Below the pieces are notes generated by a model that did no database searches, was not told the origin of the DNA, and saw nothing but the letters and a program-made list of their open reading frames with translations. A program made the position numbers and the translations under genes. Positions 10,671 to 21,320 of a stretch of 64,000 nucleotides of DNA are shown here, in pieces (position 1 is the first letter of the stretch; each line of letters starts with the position of its first letter). Source of the DNA: Gautieria morchelliformis. Lineage: Eukaryota > Basidiomycota > Agaricomycetes > Gomphales > Gomphaceae. Location of the stretch: positions 62,001 through 126,000 of the forward strand of contig WHVA01000224.1 of assembly GCA_015179125.1 (NCBI GenBank), written 5' to 3'.

Positions 10671-11536
10671 GATGCCCCGCGAATGCATTCTGGCCATAGG
10701 AACACCCAAAGGGGGTTGAGTTGAGAAGATGATGGGACCAGTGATGAACCATCAATCCGGGTAAAGGATGTCGATTGTGTTTGATGGCGTGCCTGCTGGC
10801 GAATGATACGAGTGGCGAATGGTCATATGGCGAATGTGGCGAATAGCGAATGGAGCGAGGAGTGAATGGAGCGAAGACGAGAAAACATGGAAGAGTGGTG
10901 AAAGGGAACACAGGGATAGCTGGGTACAAGAATAAACGAGTCATGACAGCCTGCACCTCCTTGCAATTCATGATAGGACCAGTGATGAACCATCAATCCA
11001 GGTAAAGGATGTCGATCGTGTTTGATGGCATGGCTACTGGCGAATGATGCAAGTAGCGAATGGTCATTTGGCGAATGTGGCAAATAGTGAATGGAGCAAG
11101 GATTGAATGGAGCGAAGCCGAGCGAACATAGAAGAGTGGTGGTGAAAGGGAAAACAGGGATAGCTGGATACAAGAAATGAATGGGTCATGACAACTGTGT
11201 AGTGAAGACTTCAGCGAAGCTAATTCGTCCTGCCCTGCAGTGGTACGAGTCCCATTGAGTCCAACCTGCATGGAGGCTGCAACTGACACTATCCAAATGC
11301 ATCCTGAGCATGTGGGTCTGTCATGGAGTGGGAGTTTAACAGATGATGGGTTCTATGATGGATGAGGGCCCCAACACCTGGCATCCTGGCAGGAATGATG
11401 CGAATAGCGAATGCGAAAGCAGTATGGCGACGAATATTTTGGCAAGATGTTTGCTGGTTCAGGAAGCCGTTTGCTGGTTCAGGAGGTCATTCGCTGTGTG
11501 CTGAGAAATGATTCGCAGAATAAATGAATCATGACA
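10671..11536 (-). mobile_element. F3 LTR, second segment
   Basis: Continuation of F3 after G. In reverse it shows three tandem LTR-start motifs (GTCATGA as TCATGAC, near 10940, 11186 and 11530), each followed by about 240 bp of related sequence with many ATTCGCC words. It ends at the LTR terminus 11536. Confidence 0.8.
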
Positions 11537-14500
11537 CCTGCTTCCCAGCGAAAGGCCCAGCACCGCCAGCTGAAGACGGCCCTGCTTCGACGTTCAGATC
11601 ACGCCGAGGAGGCGTTTTCCCAGTCACACCCTGCGGAGGTCATTCAGGAAGAACCATAGAGAGACAAAGTGTGACGATGCTTTCAGGTATGGAGGAGCAA
11701 AGCAGAGAAGGGTGTGATTACCAATCACCCCTTCCGTCTTAGCTAGCCAGGTTTGAACTTGTCACACATTCCTTATGTAAGTTCAACCGTACAGAATTTG
11801 GCAGTCACATGATGGGTCATGTGACGTATTTGTCAGCTGTGGCTCGAAGGAAAAACATTGCACTGCCACTCCAAGGCCCTTCCTACCCATCATAATAGTA
11901 TATTTGAACAGTCTGAGCCATGGACATGGGATGAAAATCTAAAAATAAGGCTTCTCGACTCCACAATCTCAAATCTGCATGTCCAAGGCCACCGAAGGCT
12001 GCGAAGGCCGCCATCATGGTTGCAGATGATTCAGAGGATTCAGATGATGAGTACATACTTTACATCAAGGAGCACACTTCACTTTAGGGCTACACACCGT
12101 CCGTATTACGGTTGATGGATCCATAGGGCTGATCTATTATAGCTCAGCCTAAACTTAGATCATTCACCGGCTTCCTTACTGCACACGACTGGCGGCAAAG
12201 CTAAAATATTGATAATATCACACCCAGCCGCTCGCTACGGTGTGCGCGCATGCAGCAGAATGTCAGCAGGGGTGAATGGGAGCGTGAGCGCCACGTAAAT
12301 GGCCTGCCTACCAGCGGTAGCGCCCGTCGGCCAATGTATTTTGGGCTCGGCTACAAGGGTTTCAGGGTTTGCCGAATGCATGCCATATACACCATACACG
12401 GCCGTATTTTTATGGTATCATACGGCGTCAACCCGTACCGTATACCATACCGTCAGCAGCACACCCAGACCCTTGATGGTACGGGTGCCGTGGCCGTAAC
12501 ATGGCACCGTACAGCCGTGGTTGTACAGCATGGTGTGCAGCCCTACTTCACTTGCAGCTGAAGGAGGGGATGCTGCTTCTGGACAGCTTTCAGTGCTTAG
12601 AGATTATATTATTGCATGGCATTCCACAGCTGTCGTATTTCACTTCCAAAAATTATATCCTAGTTTGGCAAGGCACTATAAAAAGAGAATCTATTTAGTC
12701 TGGTTCACTGAAATGCTGTCTCAACTAAGGTTTTTTTTTTTTCACCAAATCGAAGATTTGGCGCATCACGTGACATAGGCGCCAGCTTACATAAAGGTGT
12801 CACATTTAAGTGACTTCTATCTTAGCTAACGATATAATTGGCATTTGCACGAACATTTCGGCAGGTGGACTGATCAATTTCCGATTGTTTAGTGTACAGC
12901 GTAAAGAGCAGAAAGAACACAGCTGGAAGAAGCTTATTAGTCGCTTAAGCTACAGAAAAATGGCTAACAAATACCGAAGATCAATTCGCTTCGGGTATCC
13001 CGACGTGGTTTAGACTCGATGGCTGGGACTGTTGTTTGTAACTTGTGATGATGTCGCAACTGGATTACAGACTGACCACCACCTAGATCATGGATGCCCA
13101 TGCAGTTCACTTTATATATTGGAAATCCCTCCTCAGTCTTCTTTCCTATAGAGTTTATCGCCTGAACATCGAAGTTTATATGGAAAGATATAATAATACA
13201 CCTACGAGGCCCGGCTGTTCCACGAGAATCGCAGAACCTTTCGAAACCTTCACGGTAGGCCGTTTTCTCTTCGCACTATGACTAGATGTCACCTTCCCGC
13301 CAACTTCGCCGACGTTTTTCATCCTTTTTGTGCTCTCGACAGGAACCGAAGGATCCATAATTGTATCTGGTAACTGGTTCTGCACGTTTCTGTGTACATA
13401 AAACATAAATTATTCGAATTATAGTAAGCCCTTTATCTCGCAAATTACAAGAATTCCCTTTTTGCTGTGCTCCTTGTTCACTCCTGCCTTTGTCTACACT
13501 GATCCTCGTCCAGGCACGCAGCGGCTGTGCATGACTAATGTGGATACAATCGGATACCGAAGTCGCCAAATTAATTGCATAACTAACGTAAGGCGCGGGC
13601 TGGAAAAAAAGATGAAAAAGCAATATTCCATCTCTACTAATCCAATAATGGTACTAGAGAGTACATATTTTGCTCCCTGTGATATAGCTAAAATTCTAGC
13701 TATAACCCTTTGATATACTCACTGAATTGACTGCAAGATGCTGGGTATATCATCCCTAGCATTTATTTGCCACATGGGGTACTTGGGCCATGTCTCTCTG
13801 AGTGTTTTGAATATCTCAAAACTTTGTAGCTGATATTCATATGCTCTTGGACCATAGCAAAAATAAATATACTTTAGTTTTCAACCACCCCCATTATTAG
13901 ATTAGGTCTGGAATTACTGTAGTATTACGATCATTTGCTCACGACCTGTTAGCGTGACGCTACTGAAGATGGCTCAAACCTGAATTTAGGCCACAGGTCC
14001 AGGCCATGGCGCCAGTCAGCCTCGCTTCTGCTGCCGCGTGACGCCTGGACTGTGGCTCAGCGCAGGCCGTGATGCGTGAGTATGGGCCAAAATGGGTGAT
14101 GCGGCAGCGTGAGTCGACGTGAATAGTCAACATGCACTACAGTACTTTTCTTTTTCAGTTTTTTTTTCTTTTCTTTTCTTTTCTTTTTCACTCCGCGCCT
14201 TACGTTATGCAAAGCGCTGAGTCTGTCCTTACTTTGTTTTTACACGCGTCTGATTCTGATTCTGCACCTTCTGTAGATCTAAGTATGCATCTCCTGGCGT
14301 CCGCGTCTCCCGTGAACGCCCGGGTGCCAACCCCAATGCCAGGGGCCCTGCACGTGCGATGAGTTCCCTGCATTTTTCCCTATGACGATATGGCTGTGCC
14401 ATTCGCATTGCTTGGCTTCCCGGCCACCCTACCCCCCTCCCCCTCACCACGCCCCCCGGTTTTGTCTTCTTCTCTTCAAGTACTAATTATCAGTATTAGG

Positions 14501-15312
14501 ACTGCCGAGAATTCGGCAATGAATACAAAGGTCGAATGCTTGGGCTGAGTTCGCAATGTCGACGGCATCATGAACTTTATGATGCGAAATTGCGAATTCG
14601 TGTCGGAATTCACGAATCTATCGATTTCACGAACGTGAAACGTCCTTGCGGAACAAGCCGTATGTCCGCGGTCCGACGAGTCCCTTGTAAGTCCAATCGC
14701 TTCCGCTGGCAGATCACTGGCAGCGTATGATGCATGAGGATTGATCAGACATTCGAAGCTAGCTACAGCCTACAATAATGTTGAAATACGGTATATGAAC
14801 TTATACTTTTCGGCTGTGCCTTGGCTACATCATTTGTTCAAGAATTGCAGCGGAGTCGTATGTTCCATCGATGTCTTTGAGAAACATCTAGTATAACGCT
14901 CACGGGGTACAGGGATAAGTACTTACTTCCAAAAAAAGACACCATCCGACCCTTCGTCTGTAAGGCGATGAACAAGGTTGTCACTGCGAACCTGCATCTG
15001 AGATCGTTTCCCACTTGAATCTTGTGGAAAGCTTGACACTATACTTAGTCTTCTGTGGAGGCTCTGGGGATCATTTCAGGCACCAGTCTGTGGCAATGAT
15101 ATATAGAGGAAATGTTTTGTGCGTTATCACCCTCTCCCAGTCGCATTCTCCAAGCCTACTCCATGCCCGTATCCCATATCTCGGTTATCTCCGTGAACCC
15201 AGGTGTCCTGCCTGCAAGTAAAGTGGTATATTTAACACCCTATGAGCGTGGAGGCGTCATAGTGAGTTGGTGTGCTTGGATATGTCTCTTTTTTACTGAT
15301 CATATCTAGGCC
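11537..15312. other. Mostly non-coding, host-like region
   Basis: No convincing gene. 11537-11660 contains a GC-rich open stretch of about 40 codons ending at a TAG, possibly an old exon, which I cannot identify. 12380-12560 is packed with CCGTA/TACGG words, as is 19490-19660. A T13 run at 12730 is followed by a CCAAATC/GATTTGG hairpin. A pyrimidine tract lies at 14145-14190, and several hairpins lie at 14560-14650. A TATA-like TATATTTAA near 15223 precedes the receptor gene. Confidence 0.55.
15261..15310 (+). other. Possible 5' UTR intron of receptor gene
   Basis: GTGAGT donor at about 15261, branch-like TACTGAT and acceptor ATCTAG ending at 15310, two bases before the chosen ATG. Reading an upstream coding exon across it gives a stop at the junction, so an untranslated first exon is more likely. 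Confidence 0.45.
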
Positions 15313-16860
15313 ATGGCTGTCGCTGCGATCATCAGCTGTGTTCTCGTGTCCTCACTCCTGCTCGCAGTTGGTCTTCTGGCTCTCTTAACTTGGCGGCGTA
15401 GATCTCCAGACGCATCCGCTACCTTTGCTCGTAAACAGGTCGCGTGAGTGTTTCCATCATGTTTATCGTTTCTCGCTCATTCCCTCTTAGAGTATTTGTG
15501 ATCTGCCTCCTTTGTTCAGACTTGATCCAGAGCATTGCTGGCATCATTCAAGTGAAATGGGCCGCAGAACGCCGCCTGGTTGAAGGTACCACATGCGCAA
15601 TTCAAGGTGAATAAGTTGTTTGATCTAAACATATCACTAATACCCTAACGGCTTTTCAGCTGCTACACTGGTAATTGGCGACCTAGGGTCAGCCGTTTGG
15701 TATCGCATGTCTTATTGTCACGAATTATTGCACGACTGAGTCATATGTCTCTTAGGAGCTGTGTTATCGCAATCCATACTTTCAGCGCCCTTGCGCTCGA
15801 ACGGCAGTGGTCACGAAAGGTCGTCGTGTCAACAGTGGTAACTGGCTGGACATTCGTGATATCACTGAGTGAGTATGTGCCCATTATCATCCTTAATCAT
15901 GCGGCTGACCCCCAGTCCTGAAGCGGCTTTCGGTCCCCTGGTCCTAACGAATAAGAGCAATGGGTCTTTCTGTGAGTTAATTTACACCCGATGATCCTTA
16001 TATTACTCCACTCAGCTTGAAAATCCAGTCGCCATTGCCGGTACATGGTTTGTATCAGGCACCTTAGAGAAGCGAATTACTAGCATATCGTGTGCATGTA
16101 ACCTTGCAGGTGTTTCATTTCGTCAGAGTATAGTGTTGCAAGACTTGGCATACACTACATTCCAGTGAGAAATGGCTCCACCGCGCCTCTGTGATAACTG
16201 ACGTAGGATTTCTCTGTCAGCTGTTGAGTTCAGCTGGCGTGATTGTTATCTTGTACGGGTTGGTGTCTTTCGTGCTACTCGGAACTATCAGCTTCACAGG
16301 TCCTGGCCCCTCTCTGCCTTTAAACGATGAAAAGTTTCGTCAGAGGGTAGTCATCGCAAAACGTATGCTCTGGTATGTATTGTTTTATGTACGATCCCAT
16401 ATAATGTTATTTATGCGAGTTCTAAGGTATCCAGCCTGTGAGATCGCCTGAACAACTGACGTCTTGTGGAAGTAACATTACTTGTGCAGCGTATCTCACA
16501 TGCATTCTCCCAATTACCGTCACGCGTTTAATTAGCCTGAAAGGCGACGATCTTCCTGAGCTTGTCTGGATCTTTGGAATGTTTCTCTTACTTTCTCTCG
16601 GCAAGTATTATTACGAGTAAAGTAGCCACTGTCATTTCGTGGACTTGAATCTAATGCTAAACTCCGCAGGAGCTGCCGATGCTGTCATTTATGCTATAAC
16701 GCGTCATATGATCAGACATCATCGTGTATCAGCGCAGGTGATAACATCTCACGATGCCTGGTCAATCTACGACATCGATTTATGCAGAGCTGGAATCCCG
16801 AGCGATTGGGGATTGGATATCTTGTGTTTAGTGTTACACTGTAGAAAACTCCGACATTAA
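15313..16860 (+). CDS. Seven-transmembrane receptor, Git3/CAR-like GPCR
   Basis: A host gene of 11 exons: 15313-15443, 15491-15606, 15660-15699, 15756-15872, 15916-15971, 16030-16048, 16110-16164, 16221-16372, 16427-16437, 16490-16600, 16670-16860. The joined exons total 999 bases, giving 332 residues without a stop. Seven hydrophobic segments follow in order: SCVLVSSLLLAVGLLALL; VFVICLLCSDLIQSIAGII; the exon 3-4 segment with IAIHTFSALAL; VVSTVVTGWTFVISL; VIVILYGLVSFVLLG; YLTCILPITVTRL; LVWIFGMFLLLSLG. The family senses nutrients or pheromone-like ligands at the plasma membrane and couples to G proteins. This is known of relatives such as yeast Gpr1 and fission yeast Git3; the ligand here is unknown. 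KRMLWYPA before segment six is typical of fungal members, and YPA comes from an 11-base exon. The last intron is GC-AG. The start sits in a good context (GCCATGG). The acceptor at 16029 is the least certain junction. Confidence 0.8.
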
Positions 16861-17864
16861 ATTTCGGTACCTTTTACACAAGCGGCAATAATCAGTACCT
16901 TTGAGCACTGACAAATAAGTGTTCAAACGTCATTTTGAATATAACTGATAATAAGTGTTTTTGAGCACTGATTTTCAGCTACTAAAAACATGCAAGTACA
17001 TGAAAAAAAAAAAAAAAAAGCTTGCATGTCCATGCACAAGGATGTTTGTGGCGTGCGAGCTGAGTGATCGTGCGAGTGGTGGGGCAAACGCGAGCATGAG
17101 CGAGCGTGACAACAGGGAGGCGTCGCGTCCAAATTTTCACAAGTGATTTCAATCGCCGGCCCAACTGAATTCCAACTCCTTTCCTCCCACCATGATCACG
17201 ACCAAAGGAAAACAGACTAACACTTACCCTCATCAAATTTTCGATCGTGTCCACGCGTAATAAGGTTATGTTGGAGGGTGCCAGGAAGAAGAGTATGTGA
17301 ATAATCGTGATGTTTTCGCGTGATCGCCGCTCACCACCCCCCTGAAGAAGCTCTTCTTACAATGATAGTGAGTCTTGATTCTTTTTTATTCCATTATACT
17401 AATTATCTGCAGTTTATTAGAAATAGTCGCAGCTGGCGCAGTACCCTGGTGTGGGGAGTTGTTTGCGAGATTGGATAAAAACGCGGCGGTTCAGAGGGTG
17501 CCTCCCGGTAAAGTACTCTTTGATTGAAAATAATGTGCATATACTCAATAATATTACTGCTATATGTCCCTTTGCCGCTCTCGTTCTCGCACTCAACTTA
17601 ACTCTCACTCTTGCGCTCAGGGTCTTGCTCTCGCAATATGTCCCCTCGGCTGCTCGTACGCAATAGACCGCTCCCACCCTCGCTCTCGCCGATATGTCCC
17701 CTCAGCTGCCCTTGCTCTTGCAATGCTGCCGCTCTCGCGCTCATGTGGAGGTTGCGAGAGGCGAGTGTGGGAGCTGGGCTGTCGCAAGTATCGGGAACCA
17801 TCCTACGTGCCTTGTATGCCTACCTTCCTCATCGCTCCCATGCTGATATTTCCGATCCTTCCAG
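16861..17864. other. Intergenic, low-complexity patches
   Basis: No gene seen. Repeated GAGCACTGA words lie at 16900-16975 and an A-rich run at about 17002. Three imperfect repeats begin ATATGTCCC (about 17560, 17635, 17692) within GCTCTCGC-rich sequence. Confidence 0.5.
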
Positions 17865-18830
17865 CATACGAAGTTCTGTCAGTCCCCCAGGTGCGCCCAT
17901 GAGCATCACTCAACCTGACCGCCGTATTTCTTTTTTTTGGACAGAAACGTGGCGTCTATGATCGACATGGGGAGGTACGTGTTGCAATTGGCTCTTGCCA
18001 TTGTTCTTTGCACTCTCTTTACTTTACTTTGTCACTTATCGTTTTATACTTTCCCGGACGCGAGCTGACAATATTACCCTTCCCTCATCCAGGAAGGCCT
18101 GAGACAGCACGAAGGCGGCCGGCACGCCAACCCCTTCGACATGTTTTCGTTCTTCGATGGCGGCGGATGTGAGTCCGATTCATTGTCAATTTATCATTAT
18201 TCACGCTCAATATGATACTTTGCCATATAATACTCCTCATACTCATGTGCTATATCATTCATGACACTTGTGATCCTGTGACACTGCAGCCCAACCACTA
18301 GAAGTCCGCCGTGGGCCCATGACAACAAGTGACTTTGAAGTGAGCCTCGAGGATATGTACATGGGTGCGGAGATTGACGTAGGTTATATACATCGTCTTT
18401 GCGTGATTTCTCCTCTGACGATTATGCTTTCGATGCTCATTCTGATCCTACCTTCGGCTTTCATCTCCATTTCTCGTGAGCCTGCGACTCGGTATCCAGT
18501 TCCTGATCAACGAAAAGATCCTCTGCGACCACTTCCATGGCTGAGGAGCCGCCTCCAACTCGCACATCCATCACATCCCACGTGATCGTTCCCCACATGC
18601 AGCACTACACGCTCAACGACTCCATGGGCATTGCCAAGGGCAGCGAGTTCGTGTTCGAGGGCGAGGGCGACAAGAGCCCGGACTGGGAGGCGGGCGACGT
18701 TGTTATACGCATCCTGAGCGGGAAGAAGAAGGGCGGGTAGCAGCGGAACGAAACGAGTTTGTACTGCACCGAGAGCATTGGGGTAGAGGAGGTGCGTAGA
18801 GTGACGTTGGGTTGGTTGGGACATAGCTTT
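17865..18830 (+). pseudogene. DnaJ (Scj1/ERdj3-like) co-chaperone relic
   Basis: A broken copy of a type I/II DnaJ co-chaperone, the partner that stimulates Hsp70, here of the ER type. Recognisable exons: 17865-17890 (end of the J domain, AYEVLSVPQ), 17945-17974 (KRGVYDRHGE), 18093-18168 (EGLRQHEGGRHANPFDMF, start of the Gly/Phe region), 18290-18378 (VRRGPMTTSDFEVSLEDMY, substrate domain I) and 18500 onward (FLINEKILCDHFHG). The introns show it is not a processed copy. Damage: the J-domain start with HPD is absent, a zinc-binding Cys reads Phe in CDHF, and an in-frame TGA follows at 18542. The zinc centre is deleted. The reading resumes out of frame as HYTLNDSMGIAKGSEFVFEG and SPDWEAGDVVIR. 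A TAG at 18738-18740 replaces a conserved Trp, after which QRNETSLYCTESIGVEE is still readable. Confidence 0.82.
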
Positions 18831-20156
18831 CAATCAATGTATTTCCAATGGTCTTTTCAGTAATAGAAAGCACTGCTTTATTGCGTTCTAAAGCGGCATT
18901 TATAAGTAACTTAAAGAGCTGAAAATCAGTGTTCTAGGATGCTGAAAGCGGACATTCTAGCTACTAGATTTTGGTACCCAGCTTATCGAGAAGAAGCGTC
19001 AAAAATCCGTTCCCCGGGTACTTATTATCAGTAACTTGGGCACTGAAAAATTGGTGCGTAATGTACTTATATTAAGTGCCCCGAGTTACTGCAGTGGTTA
19101 TATTAAAAGAATAAGGTTGGTTGTAAAGCGCTCAGGAATGAGTGCGTCGCAATATACACCGCTTGCTGGTTGTATCATTGTATGCATGATCTGACTAAGC
19201 TCGTGGACGTTCAGGGTCAATTACGTGACTATGCCGATGAGAAAACATCATCGAACAAGAGAATGAGAGCTCAGAAGCTTTCGCTTTTGGAGTAGCAAAG
19301 AGTAAACAGTTATAATGAAAGATTTGAAGTAAACACCTGTAGTGGATTTTTGAGTGAGGACAGTTATTTTCTGCCTTTTTATCATACATTTACTACTAGC
19401 TATTTATATATAGAAAATGGGTCAAAAAGCTACTTGGAGGCAAGGGGGAGGCTGCATACAGCCATATTGGAATAACAGTGATGTAGATTAAGGCTCGGCA
19501 CATTACCATATACAGGTACGGCTGTATGTCTTAGGGTCACTTTATGGTGTCACATGTACCATAGCCATTCCGTATCCTGGACCACCGGGATGCTCAATGG
19601 TATGTGCACAGCCACCATATAGCCGTATTACAGGCATATGGAAGGTATCATGGTAGGGATAGTTGAAATTGCATTAGAATAGCTACATAGTCATCTAACA
19701 TCATCCTCTCTATGTCCTTATTCACTACCATTTTGAGCTAATTTCAAATTCTGCTTGATGATCATTAGAGTGCAGATTGTTTCCAACTTCAAACTTGCCT
19801 ATCACAGACCAGTGAGAGTGTATCCCAACCACCTGAGAAGATATGCTTGACAGTGACAGCAGAACCTGCCTTCTCTGAGTGTACTAGAGAACTGAATATA
19901 GAGATACTGTACCTGGTATAATCATCAGGTCATGCACAAAGCGACTCAATGTTGGGAACTGTGTCCTGTAGGCCCCCCACCATTGCACCGGGTTGCACTT
20001 GTCCCATATTTTGGCATGGAGTCAAAAAGAATTCATCCAGTTCACTGCAATGGCTTGAGTGCTCAGGTAGTAAGAGGTGGAACTTAGCTACTTCAAAGAT
20101 GGTTTTACTAAGGTCAGACCATCTTTGAGTTAGCTAAGTAAGTATAAGGGTCAGTA
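18831..20156. other. Intergenic, with hairpin and repeat patches
   Basis: No gene recognised. 19031-19092 forms an imperfect hairpin (CAGTAACTTGGGCACT against AGTGCCCCGAGTTACTG). 19490-19660 is rich in CCATA/GTACGG words, like 12380-12560. Confidence 0.5.
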
Positions 20157-20869
20157 GGGCTGATCACAGTAGAGGATTCGGAGGGGATTTGATGGGGATT
20201 TGAGAAATGGATTTGGAGGGCAAATCCATCCAAATCCTCAAATCACCTCCAGGAGGTGATTTGGGATTTGTGCGTGGATTTGGATTTGGATTTCGGCCGG
20301 CGCCGTCGCGGGCCCTAAACTAGTCCCTCGGGATCTCCCTTTGTGCCTGCAGAAAGTAACCCGGAAACTGAAGTACTCGCTAAAGTGACTCCATACCACT
20401 GCTACAATCTAGTGGCCTGGTCCAAGGCCATGCCGCCAACCAGTTATGACACCTGTGCAAGCCTTTGAATCTGGTCAATTCAGTAAAAACTCTAAAAAAT
20501 ACATAGTTCCATCTCTTTTTTTTATTCTTCAGTGTTTCTCTTCTATATTTTTATATAATTTTGCGTTTCTCTTGATCTATGTTATTTGTTATTTTAAGAG
20601 GACACCTAAAGGTAAATTAATGCTTTCATATATGTTATTTTTTAGAGATACATTATAGCGCAGAACCTACCTTCCGCTGACAGACCGGCGAGAGCGCCAT
20701 CCTGCCATGTCCGGCACCAGCGTTCTCAAATCCACTCAAATCCAGTTTCAAATCAGGCTAATCACAGTTAAATCTCGATTTTGGGGCATTGTCGGGTGTT
20801 CTAAAAAAATCGAAATCCTCCATCAAATCCTCATCAAACCCTAGCCAAATCCTCTACTGTGATCAGCCC
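20157..20869. mobile_element. TIR DNA element, MITE-like, TA target duplication
   Basis: A 713 bp element with 22 bp perfect terminal inverted repeats (20157-20178 and 20848-20869, beginning GGGCTGATCACAGT). It is flanked by TA on both sides (20155-20156, 20870-20871), the target duplication of Tc1/mariner-type elements. Both ends carry many GATTTG/CAAATC subterminal repeats, a likely transposase binding region. There is no transposase ORF, so it is non-autonomous. A very AT-rich block (about 20488-20658) inside has different composition and may be a later insertion. Confidence 0.78.
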
Positions 20870-20945
20870 TAGTGTAGTATCATGCCATGCTATGCTTCAA
20901 TGCCTTGGTGTGTGTAAGCATCTCTTCATCTTCTGTGTAATTGGC

Positions 20946-21180
20946 TGTAAATACCCTATTTACCCACATTGCCCTTAAGGGAATGCACATTGCTGGAATA
21001 GATTAGCTAAGGTTAGTGGATCCTTATGGAGCCACTGTATAGTTCTTGTGTGGGAACCACGCAGCGGTTCCCTAGATAATCTTACCTTACACTGTCACTA
21101 CATGGCACATGGAATAACCACACATTGGTTGAGTTCTGTTTGCCCTTGTGATACAAGGACTTAAGATCCACTCTCTTACA
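20946..21180 (+). repeat. 5' LTR of A2
   Basis: A 235 bp LTR with ends TGTAA and TTACA. It aligns with 5659-5873 over most of its length, including TGATACAAGG near the 3' end. Confidence 0.8.
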
Positions 21181-21320
21181 CCTTTTTGAACTTCCTGCAG
21201 TTGTTCGCCAAGCGAACAACTGATTTGTGGAAATCAGCATGATCTTGAAAAAGATTGCTGCATTGACGGCTGTTTACCGTTGAACACCATCCAGTAGACC
21301 CTCTACTGTCGGCTGCGAGC

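Noticed and set aside
15015..15309. Open frames upstream of the receptor gene as an extra coding exon
   Set aside because: Joining them through the clean GTGAGT/ATCTAG intron creates a stop at the junction, and no hydrophobic or family sequence is seen. Kept only as a possible 5' UTR intron.
16982..17254. Open frames around the A-rich run as a gene
   Set aside because: Low-complexity sequence, no family match, no introns or start context.
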